Source: Nyssa sinensis
Taxonomy: Eukaryota; Streptophyta; Magnoliopsida; Cornales; Nyssaceae
Assembly (NCBI GenBank): GCA_008638375.1
Contig: CM018052.1
Coordinates: 27,920,045-27,984,044, forward strand
Direction of reading: 5' to 3'
Length of the DNA stretch: 64,000 bases
Shown here one piece after another: positions 1-12,842 of this stretch. The notes below the pieces were generated by a model that was not told where the DNA came from, ran no database searches, and worked only from the letters and a program-made list of their open reading frames with translations. A program made the position numbers and the translations under genes. Numbering within the stretch: the stretch's first letter is position 1; every line of letters begins with the position of its first letter.

Positions 1-2192
1 GATTAGCAGCAAATTATGACCAAATATTACCGTGATTCCTATGTAAACTATTTTTAAAATCCGCACAAGACACTGCTTATTTAAATAAAAGTATTTTTCA
101 AAATAGTGCTTCAAATTAAGATATAGGTAGAGAGTCAATAGGTGAACTCCTAGGCTAGCATTGTCGCATAGGGTGGGCTAAATAAGATTTTTGGGCCTAT
201 ATTTAAAGAAAATGAAAAGTTACTAAGTAGGGTGGGGCTAAGAAACTTGAGTCAAAAATAGGCAAGAAAGTTAAGTGCCATAGGAGCATGTATGACAAAT
301 AAATAGATACGTTAAATAATGAGCTGCTATTAGGAATAAAATTGGTCGTTTTGCTTGAAAGGGTACTTAGTCAAAGTTGACCATTTTATTCCAAATAAAG
401 AAAAGATTGAGTATGAGGCATAAAATGACGTGTAGAAAATTAATGCTTATAAAATGGCGTGACTTTACAATGCTCATAATGTTTTGTACATTGCGAATAT
501 GTGGTAGCATAAGAATTAATCGCCACAAGAGTGAGCTAATTAATTTTTTTGAGTAACATATGTCCTTCTATAAAATAATTGGATATTGGTGTTTGGCTAG
601 TCGTTTGGTCCACTTTTGTACTTTTCTCATCTTTAACTTTCAGTCTTAAGGACTGGATGGAACTATTTATTCTTTATGAAATAATAGTTCATTGTAGATT
701 AATTAGTTTGATCTACTCCATGTTAATAGCAGCTCTTTTATATGAGTACAATGGTGGTTATGTTTCATGGATTATTTGAACAATTTTGGACTTATCTCTT
801 TATGATTTTCCATGATGTTATTTTTTTTAGAAATAACGTGAACACATTAAACTAGATGGGATGGCTAGATTAGTTAGAGAAGACCTGTTGGAGTTATACG
901 AAAAATCAGCCAATCAATGTGTAAACCCTATTTAATTAGAAATGCCTATAGGAAACCTTATTTGTAAGATAGACCGAATCCTTATCTACTAGAGGCAATC
1001 CTAATAGCATGTGCGAACTCATGATGTTTTAGAAATTGGGAACATAATAGAACCTCTTTTTTTTTTCCTTTTTTTTTTTAATTTGTTACTCGCGCTATGA
1101 TTGCTCACCACACTCAAGCATTAGTTGCTTTGAGCATCTGTCAAGAGGTTGAGTATTGTCAAAGGAAGAATTGAGAAATCTTTTACACTAATTGTAAGCG
1201 AGAGTACTTATCTGATTAGTTCAAGACAATTATGTAAGAAAAATGAGAAAATTAGATTTTTTTTAAATACAATTAAGTCGATAATGACGCAAATATGTTT
1301 TGTGCGGCCTATATCCTTAACCGAGTGCCCTAATAGTCAATTCCTTTAAGCTTTAGAATGGTGAAAAGTCTACTTTGGAGGGCTTATCATCTTTTGGGGT
1401 TTATATGATTTGTTCATATTATTTAATATTTTTGTGAAAACTTCTGAGTTTTAAAAAATGTTGTTTTTTAAAATATTCTTTTTGAAAGTTTAAAGGGCCA
1501 TTGGATTTTTAATAAACACCACAAATTAAGGAATGATTAAATTGAGTTGCGTAATAAGAAAACTTTAAAAGATCTTTAACTTTGTGGGTTAATGAAATCT
1601 ATAGAAGTCACACAATATCTCAGCGAGGATGGAAAATTGTTATTTCATTCTAGAATCACTGATGATATTTTGGATAGTGGGAGTAACTTGCCGCCTAGTA
1701 GGAGTGTATCTTTAGTTGGAATTATACCACTAGAGGAAGATTCTTAAGATCCTTAGTTGTGTAGAAGCAAATGTAAAATATCTTCTCATCGTCTTTGTGA
1801 GATTGAATGGAGAAAGTTTTACTATTACTCCACATGTTTAAGAAAACATTGCTTCTTATGTAGATGCAAATGTTTTCTATGCTAATAGTATATAGATGGT
1901 TGCTATGAGTTATAAATTGAGCTAAATTAACAAAGAATCAAACTTTGAGAATTGTTGATCTCCTTTTGTATAAGATTGGTTAACTAGTGTTTTTACTCTA
2001 TCTTTTTTGAAAATGTCTTATCCCAAATGGGGTATTGACTATATGGAGAGAGATTCTCCCTAATGGTGAGAATTATCTCCATTCACCTTATTCTAGTGAT
2101 CGTCACATATGTTAGATCTTAAAAGTTTTTCTAGATGGACTTAGACATTATCTCCTCTATAGAGAATTAGAGGACGATTCTACATGAATCAA

Positions 2193-2355
2193 GTTTTAGG
2201 TTTCAAGGTCAATGAACAAAGAGCGTAAAAATATGCTTGCTCAAGTGTTCATTTGTGATCTAAAGTAATCGTCTATACAATTTTTGGGCTTCAAGGTTAA
2301 TGAACAAAAAGCGCAAAATCTACTTGCTCAAGGATTCAGTTGTGACCTAAAGTCA
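2193..2355. repeat. Imperfect tandem duplication, two copies of about 80 bp
   Basis: Two adjacent copies share the order TTTCAAGGTCAATGAACAAA, then GCTTGCTCAAG or its variant, then TTGTGA(T/C)CTAAAGT. They differ at scattered bases. No coding content is visible. Confidence 0.6.
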
Positions 2356-2780
2356 TCGCCAAGTCAGTGGAACCTTAGATTTTATCGAGCAATTGGCTTC
2401 ACGATAATCAAGGAAGCCACGACGGTCTAAAGAAAGTATTTTGATCATTTGTGTACTTGCTGACATATATGGAATTAGTTGTCACCACTTGGAGGTGGTT
2501 GTCATGTATTGAAGAAGACATAAGTGAAGTGGACTATGTTTGGATTTGAGTTCCATGGAGATTACCTAAAGCGATTTCTTGTTTTTTCTTGAAAAATCTA
2601 TAAATGGTCTTGTTAGCATGGTCCTAGCCTATTGACAGATTGAAATGGGCATACTTTAGTTTTGATTATTGCAATTGGATTAGTAGTGAAAGAGATATTT
2701 TGTGAAATTTCCTATTTGAGTGTAGTTGAGATTCTAAAGTGCATTAGGATATGTACTTGATTGTTTTTGCAGCTCTTATT

Positions 2781-2900
2781 GATGGTCAAATTATTAGAGC
2801 ATCTTAGTGTTTTGCTCATATGGTTGGTCAAATTATTAGAGCAGCTTAGTATTTTGCTCGTTTGCTAGATGGCCAAACTATTGGAGCGACTTAGTGTTTT
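2781..2900. repeat. Three imperfect tandem copies of a 40-47 bp unit
   Basis: The core GGTCAAATTATTAGAGCA followed by CTTAGTGTTTTGCTC occurs three times in succession, at about 2784, 2825 and 2871. Copies diverge and the third is the most altered. Confidence 0.6.
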
Positions 2901-5136
2901 CTTATTGAACTTAAGTTAATTGGTTTCTTCAATATCTGAGTGATGTCAAAAATACATGGTTGATCATTGCAATTGAGGCAATAGTTTGGTTGTGGAGACT
3001 CTAGTAGCGCTGTGTAGGCAGGATGATATGTTCATCAGTTATGATTGTACGGCAGCTCTATCACATATAAGTATTGCATTTGTCGCAACTTTATTCCACG
3101 TTGTTAATAAGCTTTACAAACATGAAGGATATAAGTACAGGCAATGCAATTTCCTTTTTGTGGTGTCTTTTGGACTTATGGTTTACAAGGACAAAATCGT
3201 ACTGACTTGCCACTGAGTTAGAAGCTTAGGCTCGTTAGTGAGCTGGTAGACCAATAGCGATCATGGGAGAACCAAACATATTGACATTATTTTTCACTAC
3301 ACATGTTTGAGATAGAGTTGCGTAAAAGGAGGTGGTCCTAAGCCCATACTTAGTCATGTTTTACATCTTGTGTTAAATTGTTGGGTTTATTTTGGATTTG
3401 ATGTATTGGACACTGTGTGACATTATTTCATTATTATATGATTTTGTGTTCACATTGAGATGATTTTTTTATGTTGTGAGTATACATGAAAGATGTTAGC
3501 AAGTTTTGATTGGCCCTCTCACATGAGCAATCGCCTTGGCACATAGATAGCAAATAAGATAAGACATTGAATTCTTGACTAAAGGGAGAATTTATCTTTA
3601 TCATATATGTCGCCTTGACAATAAGGGTCAAGATGAGATTCTTTTAAAGAATCGAACATGAAGGTTGACCACACACCTCATGTAACTTAAAGAAAACCGA
3701 ATGCGAACTTTTAGACAGACGCTAATAGAGCAACTGAGTTGGAATGTTCGGGTTAGGCGCTGAGATAGTGACGAGGGGCATTGAGATAGTGACGGACGCT
3801 AGATAGCGACTAGACTAAGATTCGTATGGCGTTATATAATTTTGAGAATGAGTTTGACATGCCCAATTGAGTGGGACCTTCATCATAGCACACATTATAT
3901 ATTGTATCTGCTATTGATATGACTTTTATAAAAGAGAGTGAACTAATGTATCCTTGTTTCATCACTGTGTAACCTCTAGGAACCTTTTTTAGTTCTACTA
4001 TGCCCTTTGTGACCTAGGACTACATTATGAAGAAAGAGCTTGATGTTACTACTTTAGCAATTTGGTAAAGGACCATGATTGATGCAATCTAGCGGGGCAC
4101 GTTTAGGAAAGCAGTTGAGTTCGACTAGATTAACGTGAGTAGCTAGGGAAGACAGTTCTATAATACACTATTGTGTTGTAACTCATTGTCCGGGCGATTA
4201 TGTCAGTTTCTGTGTCTATCGATATAATCATAAGTATAATACAAATTGGATGGTCCATGCATCGTGATGAGATTAGTTCTTGTGAGGGGTAAAAGATGCT
4301 GAATCTAGTGTAACAGAATAGTCTGGGACATAAACGAGATCAGTTATATGTTTGTAGTGAGGTACTATGTTAGTTTGGTGATAGCTTAATATAGTACTTA
4401 TACCCTGATCCTTCTTGTCTGGTCGCATGATCCATTTCCTATATATGGAAGGTGATGTAGAGAGCTTAGTACTCAACCTATGTGGATGAGTGAGAGATGT
4501 TGGACATTGGGTCATGTGGACCCTCCACAAGATTTGTACGGATCGTGATAACTATGATCAGAGTTTATACGTGGTTAAAACTCTTATATGTTCTAGTTGG
4601 TTTGATCGACTTAGATATTATCACGTAAGTCTTTCTGTTATCCCATTAGTTGTGGTCATGGGATATAAATATATACGCATTGGTTAAGTGCGATTGATCC
4701 ATTTACGTGTAGGCTCCCAAATGATCACGTGAAGTTTTGAGTGACGCTCTCTCTGAGATTCTTAACCATTATAGTACCCATGGCCTTGGATTGTGGAAAT
4801 ATATAGGCAACTCGATCTTGTAGTCATCCTATTTGACAAGGAGAATCTCTCACAATGTTCCAAGGATCTTCGTAGTGTTCATGATGTTCCAAGAAAACTC
4901 ATAATACAAGCTATATCTTCCGCTTCCGTTGTTCTTGATCATAAAAGGTAACCGGGTTAACTCTCCGTTTGTGTTTATTATGTATTTCCTTCAAGGAGTA
5001 AAAAGTGTATTATCAAAAATTTGGGGGGAGGGACATGGTCCCCATTTGTCCCCTATGCATCTGTCACTATTAATGATAGAAATTTTTTTTCTCAATCCAA
5101 TTATGCCATAATATAGAGGTTTACACTAGTATTATC

Positions 5137-5168
<32 letters not shown>

Positions 5169-5757
5169 CTTTTGGTAGAGGAATGCTATGTTGGTTGCGA
5201 TTATTGAATCGTAACTCTTCGTGTGTTGTACATAAAATGCACAAAAGGTGAAGATCATTCTGTAATAACTGTTCAAAGTGGTCCTTATCTTAGTATTATT
5301 TTAATTAGTAACATTTAATTTTATATTGTATAAAATGGGTATATTTTGAACAAGTTCTTTTTTAAACTTGTGCCATGCCATTTCATTTGTTTCTATGTTA
5401 TATCACCAACAAATAAGTAGGTGTAATGTATAATAGTGTACTTTATACATTTAAGTGGCTCCTTACAATTATTTTGAGCAATTGCTCAATCTTTATCTAG
5501 GTTACATATTCAACTGTCATTTGTGTGTGTGTGTGGAGAGAAGAGAGGAAATTTGACATTGGAATATGGTTGTAGCCCATCTTACGGCCCATTTGCCTTG
5601 TGTGGCCTCCAATGTGGTTTCCAGAATGTCCAACCATTCGTTTGGCTACAAAAGTTATTTTATAAACCCGTCACATGCATGTAACGAGTCTAACAACCTT
5701 CATAATCTTAGTCATTTTAGTTATATAGTGAATTTCACGTGAACTCTACAAAATACT

Positions 5758-6306
5758 TAATATACCACAAAGTGATAGACCAATCCCCATGTGACACGTG
5801 TGACTATAAAGCTCGGGCATCCAAAGCATACTAAGATGCTCGGTTATTTAGAACATACATGTCCTTTTATCCTCCAGACCACACAAGTCTGAGCACAGAC
5901 CTTCAGAGCACTTTCCGAGTTTCAGAGCTTACCACCGCCTTCAACACCCAACCGAGCAGAAGATAAGGAAACAGTCTTCAACAAGGAAACTATCACTCAC
6001 GGATATCTCTCAAGCGCAGTATCCAACATGGAAACTGCTATCTCCAATGATCAAATCCCTACTTTCATGGCTCCAAATCCTAATCAACTTAGGAAAGCCA
6101 CCGCCTATAAATTAAACCCTAAAGGTACACTTTAATTTTTATGCTCATTATTTGGCTTACATTACAGTCTTTTCAATTCAGTTTATTAACTTAAGCATCG
6201 AAGCGGCTACTGCCGACCCCAATCCAGTGGTCCTCTGATATTATTCTTTGAGTGTTCTTCAGGGAGCCGAGCTCAGAATAGACATCAGCCAAAAAGTGCA
6301 GCATCA
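5758..6306 (+). repeat. 5' LTR of the Tat element
   Basis: It aligns without gaps to 14254-14802. The left end reads TAATATACCAC, where the partner has TGATATATCAC, so the canonical TG has mutated to TA. The right end is GCAGCATCA. A TATA-like TATAAAT at 6106-6112 is the likely LTR promoter, with transcription probably starting shortly downstream. Confidence 0.95.
6106..6112 (+). promoter_or_regulatory. TATA-like box of the 5' LTR
   Basis: The sequence CGCCTATAAATTAAACC lies two-thirds of the way through the LTR and is conserved in the 3' LTR at 14602-14608. A similar CCTATAAATAC is present in the related minus-strand solo LTR (26708-26714). Conservation across the copies supports a core promoter role. 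Confidence 0.6.
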
Positions 6307-6308
6307 GT

Positions 6309-6326
6309 TTGGCGTCGTCTGTGGGA
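6309..6326 (+). other. Primer-binding site for minus-strand DNA synthesis
   Basis: TTGGCGTCGTCTGTGGGA lies just after the 5' LTR end (6306). The TGGCG(C/T)CGTCTGTGGG form is common in plant Ty3/gypsy elements and pairs with a tRNA 3' end. I do not name the tRNA. Confidence 0.8.
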
Positions 6327-6524
6327 ACGACAATCACCAAGTGCTCTACTTACGCAAAACTCATTCTCCTTTTCAGAAAAGGGATTATGGCTCCCAATCT
6401 CCGACCAAGGAAGAATACTTAAAATCCTCAAAACCCTCAACCCCGACCGCCTACCGGACGAGGAAGAGGACGAACAAGTGATCCCGTGTGGTAAGAGCTC
6501 GACCAAGTCAAATGGCAAAACCAG

Positions 6525-8000
6525 TTGATACAAGAACAACTTCTAGCCATGTCTAGAACCCTGGCAATGCTTACTCAGAATCGTGAAGCTAATCCTTTGA
6601 ATCCACCTGTCAACACGACTGATCAAAGGACACAACCTCCTACTACTGCTCACATTTATGGAGATCCTCAACCGTCAGCAGCCGCAGGCAGAGGGATACC
6701 AACTTTTATTCCAGAAGTCCATCACCGAAACACCTCTAGGGCTCCAACCCTTGGGGCTTCGGGAGTGAATCTGGCACCATAAGAGTCTTATCCTCAAGTA
6801 GCTCCTGCACCTCCAGTCCAGGAGGACCAAAGTAATCTTCTGGCTATGGGCTGGGATCATCCTGTCCATATAGGCCTTAAAGTCGCAAGGCTTGAGTTGC
6901 AGCAACCAATCTTGCCTAGGGGTCCACAAAGAGCTGAAGAAGTTGCAGAGTCTATAGACCGTACTGTTGTTATGAAGGGTGCTCAAAACCCTCCAGAACA
7001 GGATGAGTTAGCCAGGCTGCTCGGAAGGTTTGCCACACCATTCACTCTGGCTATCATGGCCGAGGAGAGACCAAAGAAACTTATTGTCCTAAAGTTCACC
7101 CCTTATGATGGGACAAGGGATCCGGGGGACCACCTTTCCTATTACCAGCACACCATGGCCCTACATGGCTCCTCTGATGCCTTTATGTGTCGAACATTTG
7201 TAACCAGCCTCAACGGTACTGCTCTGAAGCTTTCATCACCTTCCACCGAACTCAGTCACCAGTTTCTACGAGCTCGATAGGAAATTCCTAGACAGGTTTA
7301 TGACTAGTAGGAGGCTGAGAAAGGGCCCTGAATTCTTGTTAAACGTGAAACAAACCAATGAGGAGCCCCTCAGAAAGTACATTGCGCGCTTCAATGCCGA
7401 ACTTACGGAGATTACGGATTGCAGCTCAGGCTTTCTAGTGGCCGCTCTGACTGTTGGTCTTGCTCAGGGAGGTTTTAGGGATTCTTTGACTAAGAGTCCT
7501 TCTACCGATATGGCAGCCCTCATGGATTGAGCCAGAAACTACATCAACTTAGAAGAAGCAAAAGACACCTCCCGAAAGATTAAGAGCAAGCCCAGAAAGA
7601 CGACCAGAAGAGGAACGATTAGAAGAAGGATAACGAGAAGAGGGACCCCAGTACAACCAGGAAGAGGGTCAGAAGCCCAGAAAAAAGAATGGCATCCAGA
7701 ACTCCATATAATTCAAGACTAAGAGAGTTCGCCAATTTTACTCCTCTGAACACCTCTCCCAACAACATACTTCGGCAAGTAAGATCTCGAGAAAATTTAC
7801 GGTGGCCAGAACCTTTAAAAGGTAACCCTAGTTATAGGGACCAGAGCAAGTATTGTCATTTCCACAAAGACCGTGGGCATACAACTAACACATGTAAGGC
7901 CCTCAAACATGAGATCGAGCAACTTATAAGGAAAGAACGACTGCAAGAATTTGTCAAGTCGGACGGATGGCAGAACCCCTGCGATGAGAGGCCTCAATAG
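6525..8000 (+). pseudogene. gag remnant (capsid/nucleocapsid) of the Tat element
   Basis: Gag packages element RNA into cytoplasmic particles. The fragments are in frame at 6525-6782 and 6846-7280, then shifted at 7300-7530, then back at 7689-8000. The capsid region is recognisable by KFTPYDGTRDPGDHLSYY near 7096-7146 and by a retrotransposon-gag core with KGPEFLLNVKQ near 7320. A zinc knuckle, CHFHKDRGHTTNTC, follows at about 7855-7896. In-frame stops (for example at 6781 and 7528) and a frameshift near 7220-7255 break it. The true start codon is unclear. Assignment rests on motif order and position before protease. Confidence 0.85.
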
Positions 8001-8131
8001 AGGCCTGATCAGAGACAAGAGCAAAGGGAAGGCCGAAATAAGCCTCAACGGCAGAACAACCAAGTAATCTTCGTCCTTTAGGCAGACTCCCCTGTAACGG
8101 GAACATCAAATAGATCAAGAAAACGATATGC

Positions 8132-8551
8132 TTGGGAGGCAGAGCTACTCCTAGTATCATACAGATCTTTAATGTCGAGAAAAAATTGAGGCCAATACCC
8201 GAAATCCAGTTCTCGGATCAAGATCATGAAAGGGTACACTGTCCTCACAGTGATGCCCTCGTCATTTCCCTCAAAATTGCCAACTTTGAGATTCGAAGAG
8301 TCCTCGTGGATACTGGGAGTTCGATGAATGTACTGTTCTTCGAACCTTTCAAACAGATGAAGCTCAATCCCAGTGACATCAAGCCCATTAGTGTAATCAT
8401 GACAGGATTTGACGGGAATCTCAATACTCCATTAGAAAGGATTGACCTCGCTACCATAGCAGGAGAGAGAGATGGGAAAAAAACCACAATAACTGAATAC
8501 AAGGTTCTGAACGCCAAATCCCCTTATAATGTCATAATTGGGAGACCTTGA
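8132..8551 (+). pseudogene. Aspartic protease region of pol
   Basis: The active-site motif DTGSS is encoded at 8309-8323, preceded by the usual hydrophobic strand (RRVLV) and followed by MNVLFF. The fragment ends in NVIIGRP just before a TGA, where Tat-type pol normally continues into the spacer ahead of reverse transcriptase. This enzyme would cut the Gag-Pol polyprotein. Upstream and downstream stops show it is not expressed intact here. Confidence 0.85.
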
Positions 8552-8879
8552 CTACACCAGATGGGAGCAGTCACCTCAACCCTCCACCAATGCCTAAAAT
8601 ACGTCCACAATCAGGCTGTCTATTCCATCAGAGGATGCCAACTAACTTCTAGAGAATGCCATGCTCTCGCACTCAAGGTAAAGGCTCCCAAATAGCAATT
8701 ACTGCATGCCCATGAATGTGAAGATCCAGTCCTCTCCCACTATCACGAGGTAGAAGATTGCTCTTCTAGAATTGATGAACCATTAAGCCCCAGAGGAAGC
8801 GACTGCAGGGCCAAGCCCATAGGGGATCCCATTAAAGTACTGGTCAGCTCGGAACCCCAAGGGCGCTACCTGCAGATAG

Positions 8880-10125
8880 GTCCAAACCTGACACCTGCCG
8901 AGCAGGATGAGATAATCGAATTTCTGAAGAAAAACCTCTCGGTGTTCGCTTGGGAATCAAAGGACATGGAGGGTATAGATCCAGACCTCATCACTCATAG
9001 ACTGATGGTAGATCCAGACCACCTACCAATGAGATAGAAAAGAAGGCTACTGGTTCCAGTACGACATCAGGTCATCAACGAAGAGGTCCAAAGGCTGCTT
9101 GAGGCTAAGATGATACGAGAGATATTCTACCCTGATTGGTTAGCCAACACCGTTCTGGTCAAGAAGAAAAATGGCAAGTAGAGAGTCTGTGTTAGCTATA
9201 CAGACCTCAATAAAGCATGTCCCAAAGATAGCTTTCCTTTGTCGAGGATAGATCAGCTAGTTGATGCTACTGCAGGGCATGAACTCATGAGCTTCGTGGA
9301 TGCCTACTCAAGATATAATCAAATACAGATGTACCCTCCAGACCAAGAAAAGACTTCATTCATAACCGAACGAGGCCTCTATTGCTATAGAGTGATGCTG
9401 TTCGGACTAAAAAATGCTAGGGCCACATACTAGTTTCTGGTTAATAAGATGTTCAGCCCTTTGATCGGCAGTACCATGAAAGTTTATATTGATGATATGC
9501 TGGTCAAAAGCCTACGGAAGGATAGCCAGCTCCAGCACCTGGCTCAAACATTTGATATCCTGAGGCAATACAAGATGAAGCGCAATCCTTCGAAGTGCAC
9601 CTTTGGTGTAACAAAGGGAAAGTTCTTGGGATACATTGTCTCTCAGAGGGGTATAGAAGCAGACCCCACTCAGATTAGGGCTCTGGTTGAACTGGAGTCA
9701 CCAAAGACCAAGAAAGATGTCCAGGCTCTGAATGGCAGAATTGCAGCTCTAAGTAGATTTATCTCCAAATCCATTAATCGCTGCCTACCGTTCCTCAGAG
9801 CTCTGAAGGGTAACAAAGCTATACAGTGGACAGAAGAGTGTGAAAAAGCCTTTTAAGAACTGAAAGAATACTTAGCATCACCTGAACTCTTATCAAAACC
9901 AGTCCAGGGGGAAAAACTACTTCTCTATCTTGCAGTCTCCGAAAATGCTGTTAGCTCTGTTCTGGTCAAGCAGAATAAGGGAGTCCAGAAGCCTATATTC
10001 TATGTCAGCAGGGCCTTACTAGACACAGAAAAAAGATATTGAGAAATTAGCTTTTGCCCTAATAACCTCAGCACGGAAGCTCAGACCCTACTTTCAAGCT
10101 CATCCTATTGAAACTCCAACTGCCT
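8880..10125 (+). pseudogene. Reverse transcriptase plus first RNase H domain
   Basis: The RT fingers and palm are visible as YTDLNKACPKDSFPL (about 9199-9243), SFVDAYSRYNQIQM (about 9290-9331) and the catalytic YIDDM at 9485-9499. The connection and Ty3-type RNase H follow, with KPIFYVSRALLDTEKRY ending near 10038. Interruptions include TAG at about 9036, 9179 and 9431, TAA at about 9854, and a frame change at about 10038-10041 where several codons appear deleted. Most stops lie where a CAG, CAA or TGG codon is expected. The enzyme would copy element RNA into DNA. Confidence 0.9.
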
Positions 10126-10130
10126 ACCCC

Positions 10131-10815
10131 TTGAAGTCAGTACTAAGGAAGCCTGAAGTATCAGGGCGATTAGTCAAATGGTCAGTGGAGTTAGGAGAGT
10201 TCGACATATCCTATGTTCCACGGATCTCAATTAAAGGGCAAGCCTTGGCCGATTTTGTTGTTGAGTTCACCCCAGCGCTGCAAGACAGGGCACATCTTTA
10301 CAAAAGTTTGGGAACGTGGCAGCTCTACACTGACGGATCATCTATCGACCGTGTTTCTGGTGTTGGTTTGGTATTACACTCTCCTGATGGGCTTATGACA
10401 GAAAAGGCAGTCAGCCTAGGGTTCAGAGCCTCCAACAATGAAGCAGAATACGAAGCCCTTGTCATGGGGATGAAGTTAGCGCAGGAGTGCGAGGCTCAAA
10501 ACCTTGAAGCCTCTTTTGACTCCCAATTGGTGGTTAGCCAAGTTCTGGGAGAGTTTGCCATCAAAGATGACAGGATGCTTCGGTATTAAGAATTGGTCAA
10601 CTTCCTAAAACGCTCTTTCCAAGCATTCTCTATCCAAAAAATAGAAAGAGGCCAGAACTGTAGAGCTGATGCTTTGGCAAACATGGCGTCTCATATGAAA
10701 TTGGAAGGAGATACTACGCTAAAAATCTCCCACCAACCAAGACTGAGCATCGAAGAGATCCAAATCACCCAAGTCACAAAACAACCTCAGAACTTGATGA
10801 CTCCCATCCTCTAGT
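10131..10815 (+). pseudogene. Second (archaeal-type) RNase H domain of pol
   Basis: After the connector LADFVVEFTP, a second RNase H begins at about 10317 with LYTDGSS and continues to ASNNEAEYEALVMGMKLA (about 10430-10483), then a D-containing stretch SFDSQLVVSQV. The fragment RGQNCRADALANMASHM (about 10650-10700) completes the fold. One TAA at about 10587 splits it. A second RNase H next to integrase is known from the plant Tat lineage and is the main basis for the lineage call. It presumably helps remove RNA during reverse transcription. Confidence 0.85.
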
Positions 10816-10899
10816 ACCTGGAAGAAGGGCTCCTCCTAGAGGACAAAAGTAAGGCAAGAAGAATCTGAATCCGAGCAGCTCGATACCTCGTTATGAATG

Positions 10900-12029
10900 G
10901 AAAGCTTCATCGAATGTCTTATTCTCAACCCTTACTAAGATGCTTGTCTCTAGAAGAGTCTTAGTATGTCTTGGCAGAAGCTCACGAAGGAATATGTGGA
11001 AACCATAATGGGGGTAGAACCATAGCACACCGAGCTTTGACGCAAGGCTACTACTGGCCTGGAATGCTGAGGCAGGCTAAGGAATATGTCCGGAAGTGTG
11101 ACAAGTGCCAAAGGTTCGCTCCCTACCAACACCAGCCCCGTCATGAGCTCGTCCCTATCACCAGCCGATGGCCTTTTGCTTAGTAGGGAATGGACATCAT
11201 AAGCATATTGCCTAAAGCCACACTAAACAGGAAATATCTACTGGTAGCCATTGACTACTTCTCCAAATGGGCAGAAGCAGAGCCTCTGACATACATTACT
11301 GAGAAAGAAGTCAAGAGTTTCACTTGGAAGAATATAATCTGCAGGTTCGGCATACCACGCGTGATCGTCTCAGACAACGGTACGCAATTTGCTGGTAAAA
11401 TTTTCAAAAAATTCTACCAAGATCTGCATATCAATCAAAATTTTTCCTCCTCTAGACATCCCCAAGCCAACGGGCAAGCTGAGGTCACTAACTAGACAAT
11501 CCTAGATGCTCTTAAAAAGAGGTTGGAAGAAGCCAAAGGAAGATGGGTTGAAGAACTCCCTAGAGTATTCTAGGCCTACAGAACAACTAGAAGAACACCA
11601 ACCTCTGAAACGCCCTTCTCACTTGCCTACAGTATCGAAGCAGTAATCCCCGTTGAGATCGGTATGCCTACCCTGAGATCTAAAGCTTTTAACCAAGAGG
11701 TCAATGATCAGCAGCTCGTAGAGAATTTTGACCTACTTGAAGATAAGAGGGAGCAAGCTAGGATCAGGATAGAAGCATATCAGCAAAGGATGGCCATCAA
11801 CTCTAAACTAAGGCTAAAACCTGTCAGCTTTCAAGTTGGAGATCTTGTCCTAAGAAGAGTATTTCAGAACACCAAGGATCCCATTATGGGAAAGTTATCA
11901 CCCAACTGGGAGGGCCCTTACAGAGTAACAAAGACTGTTAGACCTACCACTTATTGGTTGGAGAACATGGACGGGAAACCTGTTCCCAGGCCTTGGAATA
12001 TAGAGCACTTATGGAAATATTATCAATAA
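10900..12029 (+). pseudogene. Integrase region of pol, ending in TAA
   Basis: Integrase joins element DNA to the chromosome. The HHCC zinc finger is visible (H near 10981 and in GNHNGG, then CDKCQRF at about 11098-11118). Catalytic Asp residues lie in DYFSKWAEAEP (about 11250) and DNGTQF (about 11371-11388). The Glu lies in ANGQAEV near 11470-11490. The C-terminal part VGDLVLRR...NWEGPYRV...WNIEHLWKYY ends at 12029. Stops at about 10963, 11182-11187, 11494 and 11572 interrupt it, two of them consecutive TAG codons. Confidence 0.9.
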
Positions 12030-12047
12030 AGATTTTTTCTTTTAATA

Positions 12048-12842
12048 TTCTATGAAGTCTTTCCATCTTAATGCATAAACTTCATGGCTGGTCCATCTTA
12101 ATGTACAGATCTCGTGTCTGGTCTATCTTAATGCACAAACCTCGTGTCTGGTCTATCTTAATGCATAGACTTCATGTCTGGTCCATCTTAATGCACAAAC
12201 TTCATGTCTGGTCCATCTTAATGCACAGACTTCATGTCTGGTCCATCTGAATGTACGGACCTCGTGTTTGGTCCATCTTCATGCATAGACTTCGTGTCTG
12301 GTCCATCTAAATGTACGGACCTCGTGTCTGGTCCATCTTAATGCACAAACCTCGTATCTGGTCCATCTTAATGCACAGACTTCATGTCTGGTCCATCTTA
12401 ATGCACAAACCTCATGTCTGGTCCATCTTAATGCACAGACTTCATATCTGGTCCATCTGAATGTACGGACTTCGTGTCCGGTCCATCTTAATGCACAGAC
12501 TTCATGTCTAGTCTATCTAAATGTACGGACCTCGTGTCTGGTTCATCTTAATGCACAAATCTCGTATCTGGTCCATCTTAATGCACAGACTTCATGTCTG
12601 GTCCATCTTAATGTACAGACCTCATGTCTAGTCCATCTTAATGCACAGACTTCATGTCTGGTCCATCTGAATGTACGGACCTCGTGTCTGGTCCATCTTA
12701 ATGCGTAGACTTCATGTCTGGTCCATCTTAATGTACAGACCTCGTGTCTGGTCCATCTTAATATACAGACCTCATGTTTGGTCCATCTTAATGTACAAAC
12801 TTTATGTCTAGTCCATCTCAATGTACAGACCCTTAAGTCTGG
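12048..12842. repeat. Array of about 26 copies of a 30-bp tandem repeat
   Basis: The unit has the form GTCCATCTTAATGCACAGAC followed by TTCATGTCTG. It repeats with an exact 30-bp period and almost no indels across nearly 800 bp, between the pol stop and the antisense unit. Two subtypes alternate irregularly (GCACAGACTTCATG and GTACGGACCTCGTG). Because 30 is ten codons, the reverse strand reads open as a ten-residue repeat (RWTRHEVC...). I consider that a by-product of the period. Hypervariable tandem arrays in this 3' region are known in plant Tat elements. Confidence 0.95.

Larger units (their letters stand above)
1..5752. other. Gene-free degenerate intergenic DNA
   Basis: No reading frame here exceeds about 85 codons and none resembles a known protein. 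The stretch holds short imperfect tandem duplications (about 2193-2355 and 2781-2900) and a TA/GT microsatellite near 5138-5168. It may be an old, decayed transposon, but I see no termini or coding remnants that prove this. Confidence 0.6.

Noticed and set aside
12543..12821. 92-codon minus-strand frame with a ten-residue repeat (RWTRHEVC...)
   Set aside because: It is a direct result of a 30-bp repeat lacking stops in one frame; it lies in the non-coding part of the Tat element.
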